NCBI RefSeq assembly: GCF_900129325.1
Contig: NZ_FQUP01000001.1
Location: 1,116,001-1,180,000 of the forward strand
Direction of reading: 5' to 3'
Length of the DNA stretch: 64,000 bases
Source of the DNA: Kaistia soli DSM 19436
Lineage (GTDB): Bacteria; Pseudomonadota; Alphaproteobacteria; Rhizobiales; Kaistiaceae
The position numbers and the translations under genes were made by a program. The notes under the pieces are model-generated. The model searched no databases, was not told the origin of the DNA, and was given only the letters and a program-made list of their open reading frames with translations. Shown in pieces: positions 27,043-36,079 of the stretch (position 1 is its first letter; each line of letters starts with the position of its first letter).

Positions 27043-27897
27043 TCAGGTAGGCGCGATGACATGATCACGGGCAAGGCGAGACAGCACCGTCTCATCAAGC
27101 GTCCGCGCAAACTCCTTATGGCGATTCCGAGCGGCATCGGCATAGGCATGGGTCCAGGCCTCGGATGGGCCGAACGTCATGAAGACCGCCATGCGATCCG
27201 ACATATGTCCCGTGGCGGCCCTCAAGAAGGAGCGGGATCTCGTGAATGCCTTCTGAACATCGAAATGCAAACGAGGCCCGAACGCCTCAAGCGTCTTGCG
27301 CAGCATCCGGTCGGTCAGGCTTGGCATCTGCCCGACATGGTCGATACGGACGTCGAAGATGACGGCATCGCCCGGACGAACCGAGGTGCCCTCGACCGGA
27401 AGGTCCATGCCGTCGACGCGCATATGCGAGCCCGGCCTGACCTTGAGCGTGGAGGGAGAATCGCTGGCCTGCTCCTGCAGGTAGAATGCGATCTTGTAGA
27501 TGTGAAAGGCCTCGTCCGAGAAGACACGGCTGTCGGGGTAAGCAGGATGATGGACGATGTCCTTGTGCCAGGTGGACGTCGTGTTGATCATCAAGTCACA
27601 CTCGAAAGTCAGCTCGACATCGAGCGGATGAGCGATCTCCTTGAGAACGCCCAGCACGCTTTCGGAGGTGAGTATCCCGGCCAGGCCAGGGACGACATGC
27701 ATGGCCTGAACCTGAAGTTTGCCGCCATAATTGTACCAGCCCGCTGACTTCAAGTGCCGCCCGGTCATAGCCCGGAGTTCGCGGACTTGGTCCTGCGTCA
27801 GGACGTTCCTGACCACGGCAAAACCGTTCGCTTTGAGATCTCGCTGGAGTCTGGTTGCCACATCAACCGGCCTGTCCAGAACGCTTGCCTGATCCAT
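27043..27897 (-). CDS. Phytanoyl-CoA dioxygenase (PhyH) family protein
   Basis: A 284-residue predicted Fe(II)/2-oxoglutarate oxygenase. The metal-binding facial triad is visible: STWHKDIVHH supplies His and Asp, and the distal His lies in FDVRIDHVGQM. Substrate is unknown. I used the ATG at 27897, with AAGGA nine bases upstream, over the longer frame to 27972. It lies between the atypical LuxR gene and the first exopolysaccharide operon and is transcribed away from the latter. It may modify a sugar or lipid precursor of the polymer, but could also be unrelated. Confidence 0.83.
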   Translation of the reverse strand: MDQASVLDRPVDVATRLQRDLKANGFAVVRNVLTQDQVRELRAMTGRHLKSAGWYNYGGKLQVQAMHVVPGLAGILTSESVLGVLKEIAHPLDVELTFECDLMINTTSTWHKDIVHHPAYPDSRVFSDEAFHIYKIAFYLQEQASDSPSTLKVRPGSHMRVDGMDLPVEGTSVRPGDAVIFDVRIDHVGQMPSLTDRMLRKTLEAFGPRLHFDVQKAFTRSRSFLRAATGHMSDRMAVFMTFGPSEAWTHAYADAARNRHKEFARTLDETVLSRLARDHVIAPT

Positions 27898-28058
27898 GAC
27901 GCCTTGTCCTTCCCCCACAATATGCGACGCCGCATTTGACGCGACACTCAACCTGCGCCGGCCTCGGGTCAAACCGCACTTTCGGCTTATCGATCAACTG
28001 AAAGTATAAGGGGATATAGATGGGCGGCTTGTCTCTCATGAAATCCGACACGATTTGC

Positions 28059-28091
28059 CTATCCCCCGTACCCGTAAGGTCAAGTAGGGGG
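28059..28091 (+). promoter_or_regulatory. C-rich upstream motif, copy 1 (before the wecG-type operon)
   Basis: The stretch starts CTATCCCCCGTACCC and ends AAGGTCAAGTAGGGGG. A run of C at one end and of G at the other gives it partial dyad symmetry. A closely similar stretch occurs at 47018-47046 before the amino-sugar operon. Its position about 80 bases upstream of the start codon suits an activator site or promoter element. Neither copy is inside a gene. Confidence 0.5.
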
Positions 28092-28169
28092 TGACTAAGA
28101 ACAAAAATATGCTTGCGCCAATAAACACCGCGGGCCTTGGGCCAACGCGGCGACAGGGAAGCGCAGGCT

Positions 28170-29102
28170 ATGAGCGAATTGAAGACTGGCTGGGGCTCGC
28201 CACGACCCAATGTCAGGCTGAGCCCAACTGCATCGACCAATGTCCTTGGCGTTCGCATCTCGGCCGTCAATCTTCAGACGGCGATCGCCCGTATCCAGCT
28301 TGCGATCGCCGAGCGCAGAAAGGCCTATGTCTGCGTGCGCGACGCCCATGGGGTCATACGCAGCCAGAAGGACCGAGAGCTTCGCGCCATCCACAATCGC
28401 GCTTTTCTGGTGACGCCCGACGGGATGCCGCTGGTCTGGGCGCTGCGGCATGACGGGCATTCGTCAGCCGGCCGCGTCTACGGCCCCGACCTCATGCTGG
28501 CTCTGTTCGAAGCGGGCCTTGCGCAGAACCTGAAGCATTTTCTCTATGGCGCCGAGCCGGAGACGCTCCGGGCGCTTCAGACGCGTCTGACGAACCAGTT
28601 TCCGGATGCAAATATCACCGGCGCCTATGCGCCGCCGTTCCGCGAACTTGTGCCCCATGAGGAAGCCGCTGTGGCGGATGCCATCAACCGGTCCGGGGCC
28701 GACGTCGTCTGGGTGGGTCTCAGCACACCCAAGCAGGAGCGCTGGATGGCGCGAATGAGCGACCGGCTCGACGCTCCGATGCTGATCGGTGTCGGCGCAG
28801 CATTTGATTTCCACGCTGGCAAAAAGCGGCAGGCGCCACGCTTCATCCAGAGAAGCGGCTTCGAATGGGTCTTTCGCCTTGCCTGTGAGCCGCGCCGGCT
28901 ATGGCGCCGCTATGCCGTGGTTGTCCCGAGCTTTCTTGCGCTGAGCGCGATGCAACGACTGGGGCTGAGGCAATTCCCGATCGACGAGACGCCTGGCGAT
29001 GTATCGGCCGGCGCCACCGCCACCTCATGCGGCCCCACCTCACCCGCCACTGTCGGTTTCGCATTCGGGCGCGCGAGCCACGCAAACGCACCCAAGGAAT
29101 AG
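28170..29102 (+). CDS. WecG/TagA/CpsF family glycosyltransferase
   Basis: A 310-residue glycosyltransferase of family GT26, which adds an N-acetylmannosamine-type sugar to a lipid-linked precursor at the inner membrane. Family signatures are TPDGMPLVWALR and VGLSTPKQERWMAR, with VGAAFDFHAGKKRQAPRFIQ and FEWVFRLACEPRRLWRRY at the C-terminus. About 50 low-complexity residues follow. The ATG at 28170 was chosen over an upstream TTG. It is the first gene of the plus-strand initiating operon and precedes the polyprenyl-phosphate sugar transferase by 5 bases. Confidence 0.92.
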   Translation: MSELKTGWGSPRPNVRLSPTASTNVLGVRISAVNLQTAIARIQLAIAERRKAYVCVRDAHGVIRSQKDRELRAIHNRAFLVTPDGMPLVWALRHDGHSSAGRVYGPDLMLALFEAGLAQNLKHFLYGAEPETLRALQTRLTNQFPDANITGAYAPPFRELVPHEEAAVADAINRSGADVVWVGLSTPKQERWMARMSDRLDAPMLIGVGAAFDFHAGKKRQAPRFIQRSGFEWVFRLACEPRRLWRRYAVVVPSFLALSAMQRLGLRQFPIDETPGDVSAGATATSCGPTSPATVGFAFGRASHANAPKE

Positions 29103-29107
29103 GCCTC

Positions 29108-30625
29108 ATGTCCCTATCCGCCACCGCTGCGACAGAAGTCGACCAGGCTGTAACCGGAGCCCCCGTGTCTCCCACTCCGCGATCTGTGCATGCGGACCTG
29201 CGGATGGCAACAGACGGGATCGCTACGAGGCTCGACCCCTCACCCTCAGCGATCCGAAGCACGGTGAAGGAAGGGGTCACGCGTAACCGCGGCTTACTCG
29301 CGTCGTGCGGGCGCACGGCATCCCGGCGGATCGTGGCCCTGCTGATGGCCGCCGGCGATGCCGCCGCCTATGGCGCGGCCTATGTCCTGATAATGCCGTT
29401 TCACCTTGGCGCATCCGCCATGTCATTCGGCCTTACCGGCATCGCGGCACTCGTCTTCTATGCGTTGGAGCGGGTCTATCCTGGCTATCGGCTCTACGGC
29501 CACGAACTCATTCGCCGCAAGGCGACCGCCTCGCTCAAGACTGCGCTCGTCGTCGTTTCAGCCGCATTTGCCCTGACCGGCGACTGGCGCCAGGCATCGC
29601 TTCTGGCTGCATTCCTGGTGGCAGGATTGATCCTGCAGCTGTTCACACATGGCATCGCACGCCAGATCTGCTGCCAGATCGGCGTCTGGGGCGAGCGCGC
29701 CGCGATCATCGCTGACCCCCTCATGGCGGAACGGCTGATGTCGTACTTCCGCCGCCACTGGCAATACGGAATCCGACCTGAGCTTGTCGAGCTCTCGGGA
29801 TTACAGGGATCGGATACCGAGCAGCGGCGCATTGCCCTTGTCACCGGCGCCAGCGGTCCCGGCTCAGAGGCGCTCGCAGCCATGCGCCGGGAATTCGCCG
29901 AGGTCGTGCTGCTCGCCGACACGCCCAATCTGAGACTCTCCGGTCTCCAACCAGCCGATTTCAACGGCGAGATCGGCTTGCGGCTGGCCAGCGGCGAAAA
30001 GCGCCCCTCCGTGGGCCCGGCCCGACGCGCGCTCGATCTTGCCATCGCTCTGCCAGCGGCGCTGCTGGTCGCCCCGATCATCGCAATCGCCGGCGCAGCC
30101 ATCTATGCGGCCGATCCAGGTGCCATCTTCTACTGGCAGAAGCGCGAGGGACTGGGCGGCAAACCGGTCCGCGTCCTCAAGCTGCGCACCATGTATCAGG
30201 ACGCCGAAAGCCGGCTGGAGATGTTGTTCGACGCCGAGCCCGACTTGCGCGCCGAATGGTTGGCACATTTCAAGCTTCGGGAAGATCCCCGCATCCTGCC
30301 GATCGTCGGCCATATCCTGCGCTCGACGAGTTGCGATGAGCTACCCCAGTTGCTCAATGTCATCGCCGGGCAGATGAGCCTCGTCGGCCCCCGTCCGTTC
30401 CCGGAATATCATCTCCTCGCCATGAATGCCGAGTTTCGGCACAAGCGCCGGTCGGTCGTCCCTGGCCTCACCGGGCTTTGGCAGATCTCCGAACGAAGCA
30501 ATGCCGATATCGAGCTGCAACGGCAACTCGACGAATTCTACATCGACAACAGGTCCATCTGGCTCGACCTGCATATCATCATCAGCACTATTCCAGCCGT
30601 CTTGAGGCGAGGCGGCGCTTACTGA
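29108..30625 (+). CDS. Polyprenyl-phosphate sugar-1-phosphate transferase (WbaP/WcaJ/ExoY type)
   Basis: A 505-residue membrane enzyme that should load the first sugar phosphate onto undecaprenyl phosphate. Four or five N-terminal membrane helices (about residues 70-190) precede a Rossmann-like region and a further membrane stretch. The C-terminal bacterial sugar transferase domain shows FYWQKREGLGGKPVRVLKLRTM, RSTSCDELPQLLNVI, MSLVGPRPFPEYH and VVPGLTGLWQIS. The start ATG at 29108 lies five bases after the previous stop. Whether glucose, galactose or another sugar is transferred cannot be told. Confidence 0.92.
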   Translation: MSLSATAATEVDQAVTGAPVSPTPRSVHADLRMATDGIATRLDPSPSAIRSTVKEGVTRNRGLLASCGRTASRRIVALLMAAGDAAAYGAAYVLIMPFHLGASAMSFGLTGIAALVFYALERVYPGYRLYGHELIRRKATASLKTALVVVSAAFALTGDWRQASLLAAFLVAGLILQLFTHGIARQICCQIGVWGERAAIIADPLMAERLMSYFRRHWQYGIRPELVELSGLQGSDTEQRRIALVTGASGPGSEALAAMRREFAEVVLLADTPNLRLSGLQPADFNGEIGLRLASGEKRPSVGPARRALDLAIALPAALLVAPIIAIAGAAIYAADPGAIFYWQKREGLGGKPVRVLKLRTMYQDAESRLEMLFDAEPDLRAEWLAHFKLREDPRILPIVGHILRSTSCDELPQLLNVIAGQMSLVGPRPFPEYHLLAMNAEFRHKRRSVVPGLTGLWQISERSNADIELQRQLDEFYIDNRSIWLDLHIIISTIPAVLRRGGAY

Positions 30626-30673
30626 ACAGCCCCGTTTGATTACAGGCAGTTGAACCGAAAAAGGAGAATGTCG

Positions 30674-31759
30674 ATGCACGATCGAAAGCGGGTTCTGGTT
30701 ACCGGCGGCGCCGGGTTTCTCGGCTCTTTCCTGTGCGAGCGTCTAATCCGGGACGGACATGACGTTCTCTGCGTGGACAATTACTTCACCGGTTCTCGTG
30801 AGAACGTCCAGCATCTCCTCGATGATCCCCATTTCGAACTGGTCCGGCACGACGTCACGTTTCCGCTTTACGTCGAGGTCGACGAGATCTTCAACCTCGC
30901 CTGCCCGGCCTCGCCAGTTCACTACCAGTTCGATCCGGTTCAGACCGTGAAGACCAATGTCCATGGCGCGATCAACATGCTCGGCCTCGCCAAGCGAACG
31001 GGCGCGAGGATTTTCCAGGCCTCGACCAGCGAGGTCTATGGTGATCCCGACATCCACCCGCAGCCGGAACTCTATCGCGGCAGCGTCAATCCGATTGGCC
31101 CGCGCGCCTGCTATGACGAGGGCAAGCGGTGTGCCGAGACGCTCTTCTTCGATTATCACCGCCAGTATGGCGTCGACATCCGTGTCGCCCGGATCTTCAA
31201 CACCTACGGACCGCGGATGCATCCCAATGACGGCCGAGTGGTCTCGAACTTCATCGTGCAGGCGCTGCAGGACCAGCCGATCACGATCTTCGGCGATGGA
31301 ACGCAAACTCGCTCCTTCTGCTATGTCGAGGACCTTATCGAGGGCTTCGTCCGCCTGATGGGCGCGCCGCGCGGCGTCACGGGCCCGATCAATCTCGGCA
31401 ACCCAAGCGAATTCGAGGTGCGTGAGCTGGCGGAGTTGGTGATCGCATTGACGGGATCGCGGTCTGAGATCGTGTACCGGCCGCTGCCGACCGACGACCC
31501 GACCCGGCGCAAGCCGGACATCGGCCGAGCCCGGGAAGAGCTCGGTTGGGAGCCGACGATTTCGCTTCGCGACGGCCTTGAGAAGACGATCATCTATTTC
31601 GACTGGAAGCTCTCGGAGCGTCGTGTCAGCCCGCCGGCGGCACGGGCCGAAGAAGCGATTTCGGTTTCGCGAGCGCCTGATGCGGCAAGGGTGCCGGTGA
31701 ACGCGGCGCTGGCGGGCCTCAACGGTGCTCACCTCTCGATCGGTTCCCATCCCTTGTAA
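30674..31759 (+). CDS. UDP-glucuronate decarboxylase (UDP-xylose synthase)
   Basis: A 361-residue NAD-dependent extended SDR converting UDP-glucuronate to UDP-xylose. The cofactor loop is [16 protein letters not shown]. The family-specific blocks [21 protein letters not shown], and [14 protein letters not shown] with Tyr and Lys are all present, followed by [19 protein letters not shown]. The tail beyond about residue 315 is Ala-rich and longer than usual. GGAG seven bases before 30674 decides the start. The gene predicts xylose (or a derivative) in the polymer. A terminator follows. Confidence 0.92.
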   Translation: MHDRKRVLVTGGAGFLGSFLCERLIRDGHDVLCVDNYFTGSRENVQHLLDDPHFELVRHDVTFPLYVEVDEIFNLACPASPVHYQFDPVQTVKTNVHGAINMLGLAKRTGARIFQASTSEVYGDPDIHPQPELYRGSVNPIGPRACYDEGKRCAETLFFDYHRQYGVDIRVARIFNTYGPRMHPNDGRVVSNFIVQALQDQPITIFGDGTQTRSFCYVEDLIEGFVRLMGAPRGVTGPINLGNPSEFEVRELAELVIALTGSRSEIVYRPLPTDDPTRRKPDIGRAREELGWEPTISLRDGLEKTIIYFDWKLSERRVSPPAARAEEAISVSRAPDAARVPVNAALAGLNGAHLSIGSHPL

Positions 31760-31772
31760 GGGGCAAGGGACC

Positions 31773-31803
31773 ATCGGCGCGCGCCAGGCTAGCGCGCGCC
31801 GAT
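31773..31803. repeat. 12-base inverted repeat after the UDP-xylose synthase gene
   Basis: ATCGGCGCGCGC and its exact complement enclose a 7-base loop, 14 bases after the stop codon. It has no T-run, but precedes the true terminator at 31836-31870. It may protect the 3' end of the transcript or be a protein-binding site. Confidence 0.5.
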
Positions 31804-31835
31804 GAACTAGAATGCCGGTAGTATCGAACTGATCG

Positions 31836-31870
31836 AAGTGCCTCGCCGGCTTAACCGCCGCGAGGCACTT
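31836..31870 (+). terminator. Intrinsic terminator of the plus-strand initiating operon
   Basis: AAGTGCCTCG pairs with CGAGGCACTT. The stem continues as CGGC-TTAACC-GCCG with a single bulged C, and is followed on the plus strand by five T. It ends the wecG-type, sugar transferase and UDP-xylose synthase operon before the convergent flippase gene. Confidence 0.85.
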
Positions 31871-31943
31871 TTTCTTATGCTGTTTCGGCGGGCGACCTGT
31901 CCGTCGCCCTTGGCAGGATCAGGCTGGCCTGAAGGTTCCTGCT

Positions 31944-33425
31944 TTACTCGGGGCTGGCCACATTCATGGCCGGCCGCTGAAGGCGCAATGCGCCGAAGAC
32001 GTGCCGCACGACGACGGCAATTTCCTGGCCGAGCGGATGGTTGCCGACCAGGAGCGCCGCTCCCCATCCGACGGCCGCTCCCAGAAGGGCGCCGCAGGTC
32101 TGGAGCCAATCGAGATCGAAGCCGCGTGGCGACCAGACCAGGATGAGGCAGGGGACGAGCGCTGTGCCGAGGGTCAGGAATCCGCTCGAGCATGCGGCGC
32201 TAGCGAGTTCTCTGAATGTAAGACCGATGGCACGCCGGATGAACAGCAACGAGATCAGCATCTGGAGCGGCGCAATGACGAGCAGACTCGCCGCAACCCC
32301 GAGAAGGCCGTAGACTTTGGCGGCGTATATGACGAGCAGGATCGAGGGCGGTACCGAGATCACGCTGATATAGACAGTGTCGCGGATTCGCCCCGACGCG
32401 ACGAGGACGGGATATGTGAGAAACGCCGGCGCGAGCGCCATCGTTCCGATGGCAACCAGGCGGACCAGCGGCGGAACCGCGCCCCACTGGCTGCCGAGAA
32501 GGACTTTGACGGCGGGATCAGCGAGAATCGCCAGCATCAGCAGCATTGGCCACTGCACGGCGGACATCAGTTCGAAGCCATGAAGATAGGCTGGCTTCAA
32601 TTGGCGCCCTTCGCGCGCTTGGCCGGCCATCGCTGGTAGAACGACCGGCTGCAGAGCCGCGACGATCGCCCGGTCCGGCAACTGGCACACCGCAATGGCT
32701 CTTGAGTAGAGGCCCACGGCATCGAAGCCGAGCAGCTTGCCGAACGCCAGCCGCGGAAGCATCTCATAGGCCATCGTGATGAGCGTCACCGAGCTTGAAG
32801 CCACGCCAAATGATAGCAGGCGCCTGATGCCCGACAGCGAAGGCCGATACATCCAGAGTTCGGGCCGGAACGAGTAGGCGGCGAATGCCATGATCGCGTT
32901 GGCGGCAACATAGCCCCACATGTAGCTGATGGCGCCATAGCCTCCGAGGCCGAGCACGATGGTGACGATCGTGTTGCCCACGGCCGCGAGCACATTGATG
33001 ATCGCGAGCGCCCGGAACGCGAGATCCCGGCGCAGCAGCGAGAGCACCGGCGTTGCGAAGGGGATCACCAGGAAGGAGAGCGTAGCCGCTTCGATGAGCG
33101 GCTTCAGATGCGGTTCGCCATAAAACGCCGAAAGGGCATCGGCGCCGAGAAAGAAGCCCGCGCCGATCACCAGCGAAAGCCCGCAGGTGACGGTGAAGGC
33201 GCATTGTACCATGGCACGGCTGATCGTCCGCTCCTGGACGATATAATTGCTGACGCCAAACTCCCGGAAATTGTCAGCGAGAACGATCACCGCGTTGGCG
33301 ACGAAGAACAGGCCCGTTTCAGCCGGTGTCAGGATGCGCGCCATGACCATTGTGGTGCCGATCGTCAGCACCTGTGTCAGGTACCGGTCGAGCGCCGAGA
33401 AAGCGATGGATCGACGGACGCTCAT
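31944..33425 (-). CDS. Oligosaccharide flippase (Wzx-type, MOP superfamily)
   Basis: A 493-residue inner-membrane protein with about 12-14 helices, which should flip the undecaprenyl-linked repeat unit to the periplasm. The N-terminus (SVRRSIAFSALDRYLTQVLTIG) and the block MVMARILTPAETGLFFVANAV are typical of this family. Its ATG overlaps the stop of the preceding gene in an ATGA, implying coupling to the three-part glycosyltransferase. S. meliloti ExoT is a comparable component. Confidence 0.91.
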   Translation of the reverse strand: MSVRRSIAFSALDRYLTQVLTIGTTMVMARILTPAETGLFFVANAVIVLADNFREFGVSNYIVQERTISRAMVQCAFTVTCGLSLVIGAGFFLGADALSAFYGEPHLKPLIEAATLSFLVIPFATPVLSLLRRDLAFRALAIINVLAAVGNTIVTIVLGLGGYGAISYMWGYVAANAIMAFAAYSFRPELWMYRPSLSGIRRLLSFGVASSSVTLITMAYEMLPRLAFGKLLGFDAVGLYSRAIAVCQLPDRAIVAALQPVVLPAMAGQAREGRQLKPAYLHGFELMSAVQWPMLLMLAILADPAVKVLLGSQWGAVPPLVRLVAIGTMALAPAFLTYPVLVASGRIRDTVYISVISVPPSILLVIYAAKVYGLLGVAASLLVIAPLQMLISLLFIRRAIGLTFRELASAACSSGFLTLGTALVPCLILVWSPRGFDLDWLQTCGALLGAAVGWGAALLVGNHPLGQEIAVVVRHVFGALRLQRPAMNVASPE

Positions 33426-35764
33426 GAGACGGACACGGGCTGGCTGTCGGCCCACGCCGCGCTGCCGGAAAGGCCAGGGCGAGCGAGCGACTCCGGCAGG
33501 GGCAGCGGGGTGCGCCAGCGATCGAAGACGGCGTATCCCGCCCCATAGGCCGGGTCATGCGCCAAAAGCACATGGGTGCCGGCTTGCACAATCGCCCGGC
33601 AAAGGGCGGAGCTGCCGGGATCGCCTATCCCGCTGAGGATGACGCAGCCGGCTGCGAGGCAAAGGCCCTGCAGATCCGCCACTTCGGCGGGAACGTCCTC
33701 GACGAATACGAGATCGAAAGGTTCGAGGCCCCGCTGCGGAAGATCGGTAAGTGGGATTTGCAGCACTTCTCGCGCTCCGAGGCGCGCCGCGGCGAGTCCC
33801 GGGGCTGACGGTCCGCCGACGACGTGTAACGATCCAAGATCGGGATTGACGGCAAGGCCTGCCAGGAACTCCTCGACATAGATCGACGGCGACGCGCCCG
33901 GCAGGAGAAGCGTTTGCGCTGCGTCGACCCTTGGAACGAGGCCGCGCAGCACAGCGACGAAGTCGTCGAATTTCCTGAACCGCCGCGCAAAGGGCAGCCT
34001 CCTGAATTTCGGCAGCCGGCCATCGCGCGTCATCGCACGGGCAAGACGCGCCATGACGGGCGCCATGGCCTTGTGGCGGGCGATCGCCGCAAGCGATGGC
34101 GCCATCGTTCCGCGCCTCGGTGCTCGTGGGCGCGGGGGATGGATCTGGCGACCCTGCTGCCCATTTTGCGCAACTGGCGTCTCACCCACCCGCTCCGTCA
34201 CCTTCCGGGCGAGATCAGGACGGCCGCAGGCGACCATCATCGCCTGCAGTTCGGCTAGCCAGCTGGACGCATCGCTGTGAAGTCTACCGTGAACAGACGG
34301 GCTCAGCATGATCTCCGCCGGGTGTTCGGGACTATCCAGAAGGCCATCGCGTAGCGCCGCTGCGGCAGCCGTGGCCCATGCGATCTCGGAGTGGACGAGG
34401 TTCGGAAACAGCGCGAGACGCCGGGCCGCCTCATCGACCTCTCCCGCGCAGAGGAGACCGGCGATCAGCAGCGCATATTCAACCGGATCGGGCGCCTCGG
34501 CCTGGTAGCGGGCAAGGACGTTGTCTATCCAGTTGCCGAGCAGCTCGACGGCGTCGCTCGGTCGACCAAGATGCAGCTGGCAACGCGCACGCCCAACGAG
34601 AGCCTCCGGCAGCGGATGAAAGTTGAGGCATCGTGTGAAGGCGCGTTCGGCCTCGTCATAAGACTTGCCGGCAAATGCGCGGCGCCCCTCGTCCAGAAGC
34701 TGCCGCAGGTGGCCAAATTGTGCCGGCGGGGCCACGCGCCGGTGCATCAATGGGGAGAGCGACAGTGGCGCAAAAGGCGTCTTCTGGACGATCCGCTGGC
34801 CATCGTTGGCGATCGAGCGCAGCCGTAGCCACTGCAGCACCTGGTCGCGATGATGAATGGTATGGCGATCATGCACCAGGCGATGCCCTGCATCGGTGAT
34901 CGCCGCCATCCGGCCCGGATCACGCAGCAGCATCTCCAGTTTTTCGACAACGTCATCCGGCTCTGCGAAGAGACAGTTCTCCATGTCGACGAAGCCTGCC
35001 GCGAGTGTGCCGGCGGTTCGTTCGGTGACGAGCAACGACCGGCAGGCCGGAATTTCGAAGTGCTTCCGCACGATCTCGTCGGCGATGGTGCCGCAGGTCG
35101 GGGTGACATGCGAAAAATTGATGAGCCTTGCATATTCCGTTCCGGTCGCGACCTTGGTGACGGCCTGTGCATCGAACCAGCCGGGATGAGGACAGCTCAT
35201 GATCGGATAGCGCGGCGCCAACTTCTGGCGGATGCGGTTCCGCCACGGATAGTGCGACGCGAGGCTGCCCGTGAAGAGCACCGGGATTGCCTTTGGAAGG
35301 CCGTAGTCCCGATGAACCGCGGGATCGATGAAGTTCGGCCAGTAGAAGATGTCGGCGTCTTCATCGGTCAGATATTCGGCGAGCCGCGTGCTCAGCGTGA
35401 AATAGGTGTTGATCTGCAACCGACGCATGGCCTGAAGAAAGATCAGCCGCGACGAGCAATAGGGATCGCCGTTGAAGAACCCGACCTTCGGCACCTGCGG
35501 CTGCGCGAGCGCGTTGGCAATGCTCGATCGGGCCGCATAGATGCCGGATTCGAACATCGCAATATCGGGTTGGTGCAGATCGCACAGGCGATCATAGTCG
35601 CAGTCGCCCTCGATCAACGTCACATCGAACGACAGACGCAGGCAGTCGAGCTGCTGTTTCAGGTGTTCGACGATGAAGCCCGAGATGTTGCGGTCAACGG
35701 TCCTGAAAAACAGCATTCTCGGCTTGAGCGCCCGATCGATCCCGGGCGGCGCGTGGGTGTTCAT
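33422..35764 (-). CDS. CgeB-like glycosyltransferase fused to a repeat region and a Rossmann-like C-terminal domain
   Basis: A 780-residue protein with three parts. The first 320 residues resemble CgeB/YkvP-type glycosyltransferases (ARLINFSHVTPTCGTIADEIVRKHFEIPACRSLLVTERTAG). Residues of about 345-480 look like TPR helices (DEGRRAFAGKSYDEAERAFTRCLNFHPLPEALVGRARCQLHLG). After a Pro/Arg-rich linker near 540, the C-terminal 200 residues form alternating strands and helices (LLLPGASPSIYVEEFLAGLAV). That part recalls a SAM-dependent methyltransferase but lacks a clear cofactor motif. It is coupled to the flippase gene. It probably adds a sugar to the repeat unit; the roles of the other parts are unclear. 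Confidence 0.75.
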   Translation of the reverse strand: MNTHAPPGIDRALKPRMLFFRTVDRNISGFIVEHLKQQLDCLRLSFDVTLIEGDCDYDRLCDLHQPDIAMFESGIYAARSSIANALAQPQVPKVGFFNGDPYCSSRLIFLQAMRRLQINTYFTLSTRLAEYLTDEDADIFYWPNFIDPAVHRDYGLPKAIPVLFTGSLASHYPWRNRIRQKLAPRYPIMSCPHPGWFDAQAVTKVATGTEYARLINFSHVTPTCGTIADEIVRKHFEIPACRSLLVTERTAGTLAAGFVDMENCLFAEPDDVVEKLEMLLRDPGRMAAITDAGHRLVHDRHTIHHRDQVLQWLRLRSIANDGQRIVQKTPFAPLSLSPLMHRRVAPPAQFGHLRQLLDEGRRAFAGKSYDEAERAFTRCLNFHPLPEALVGRARCQLHLGRPSDAVELLGNWIDNVLARYQAEAPDPVEYALLIAGLLCAGEVDEAARRLALFPNLVHSEIAWATAAAAALRDGLLDSPEHPAEIMLSPSVHGRLHSDASSWLAELQAMMVACGRPDLARKVTERVGETPVAQNGQQGRQIHPPRPRAPRRGTMAPSLAAIARHKAMAPVMARLARAMTRDGRLPKFRRLPFARRFRKFDDFVAVLRGLVPRVDAAQTLLLPGASPSIYVEEFLAGLAVNPDLGSLHVVGGPSAPGLAAARLGAREVLQIPLTDLPQRGLEPFDLVFVEDVPAEVADLQGLCLAAGCVILSGIGDPGSSALCRAIVQAGTHVLLAHDPAYGAGYAVFDRWRTPLPLPESLARPGLSGSAAWADSQPVSVS

Positions 35765-36079
35765 GCCGTCGTTCCATCATCGAAGCGCCAATTGCATGAC
35801 CTCGCGCCCGCAGGCGACGGTGTCCCATCACTGCCTCCCGCATGCCTGTGCATGCAGGCTGAGGACCCATGATCGGCAGGTTGGCTTTGAGGCTAGCACC
35901 CGGCCGCTGGTCAAAGAAGTAATCCTATCGGCGCAGCCCTTTTGTATTATGGACAATCCAGAACTGCTGAATTGATCTCGTACAACAGCCTTCGGATATT
36001 CCGGACTCTGCGCCGAGTGCCCGGGCAAATCTTGCCAGCGGCGGCGTTGGGTGTCTTGGCTCGGATTCAGGAGGCGCAT
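35765..36079. other. Divergent intergenic region between two glycosyltransferase genes
   Basis: About 315 bases separating the minus-strand CgeB-like gene from the plus-strand glycosyltransferase. The part around 35920-36000 is AT-richer and probably holds promoters for one or both. A frame in phase with the plus-strand gene is open from 35942 (TTG), but the better ribosome site is at 36071-36076. I see no clear repeat or RNA structure. Confidence 0.45.

Noticed and set aside
31773-31803. Strong GC stem after UDP-xylose synthase considered as the terminator
   Set aside because: It lacks a T-run; the following hairpin at 31836-31870 with five T is the better terminator, so this one is listed only as a repeat.
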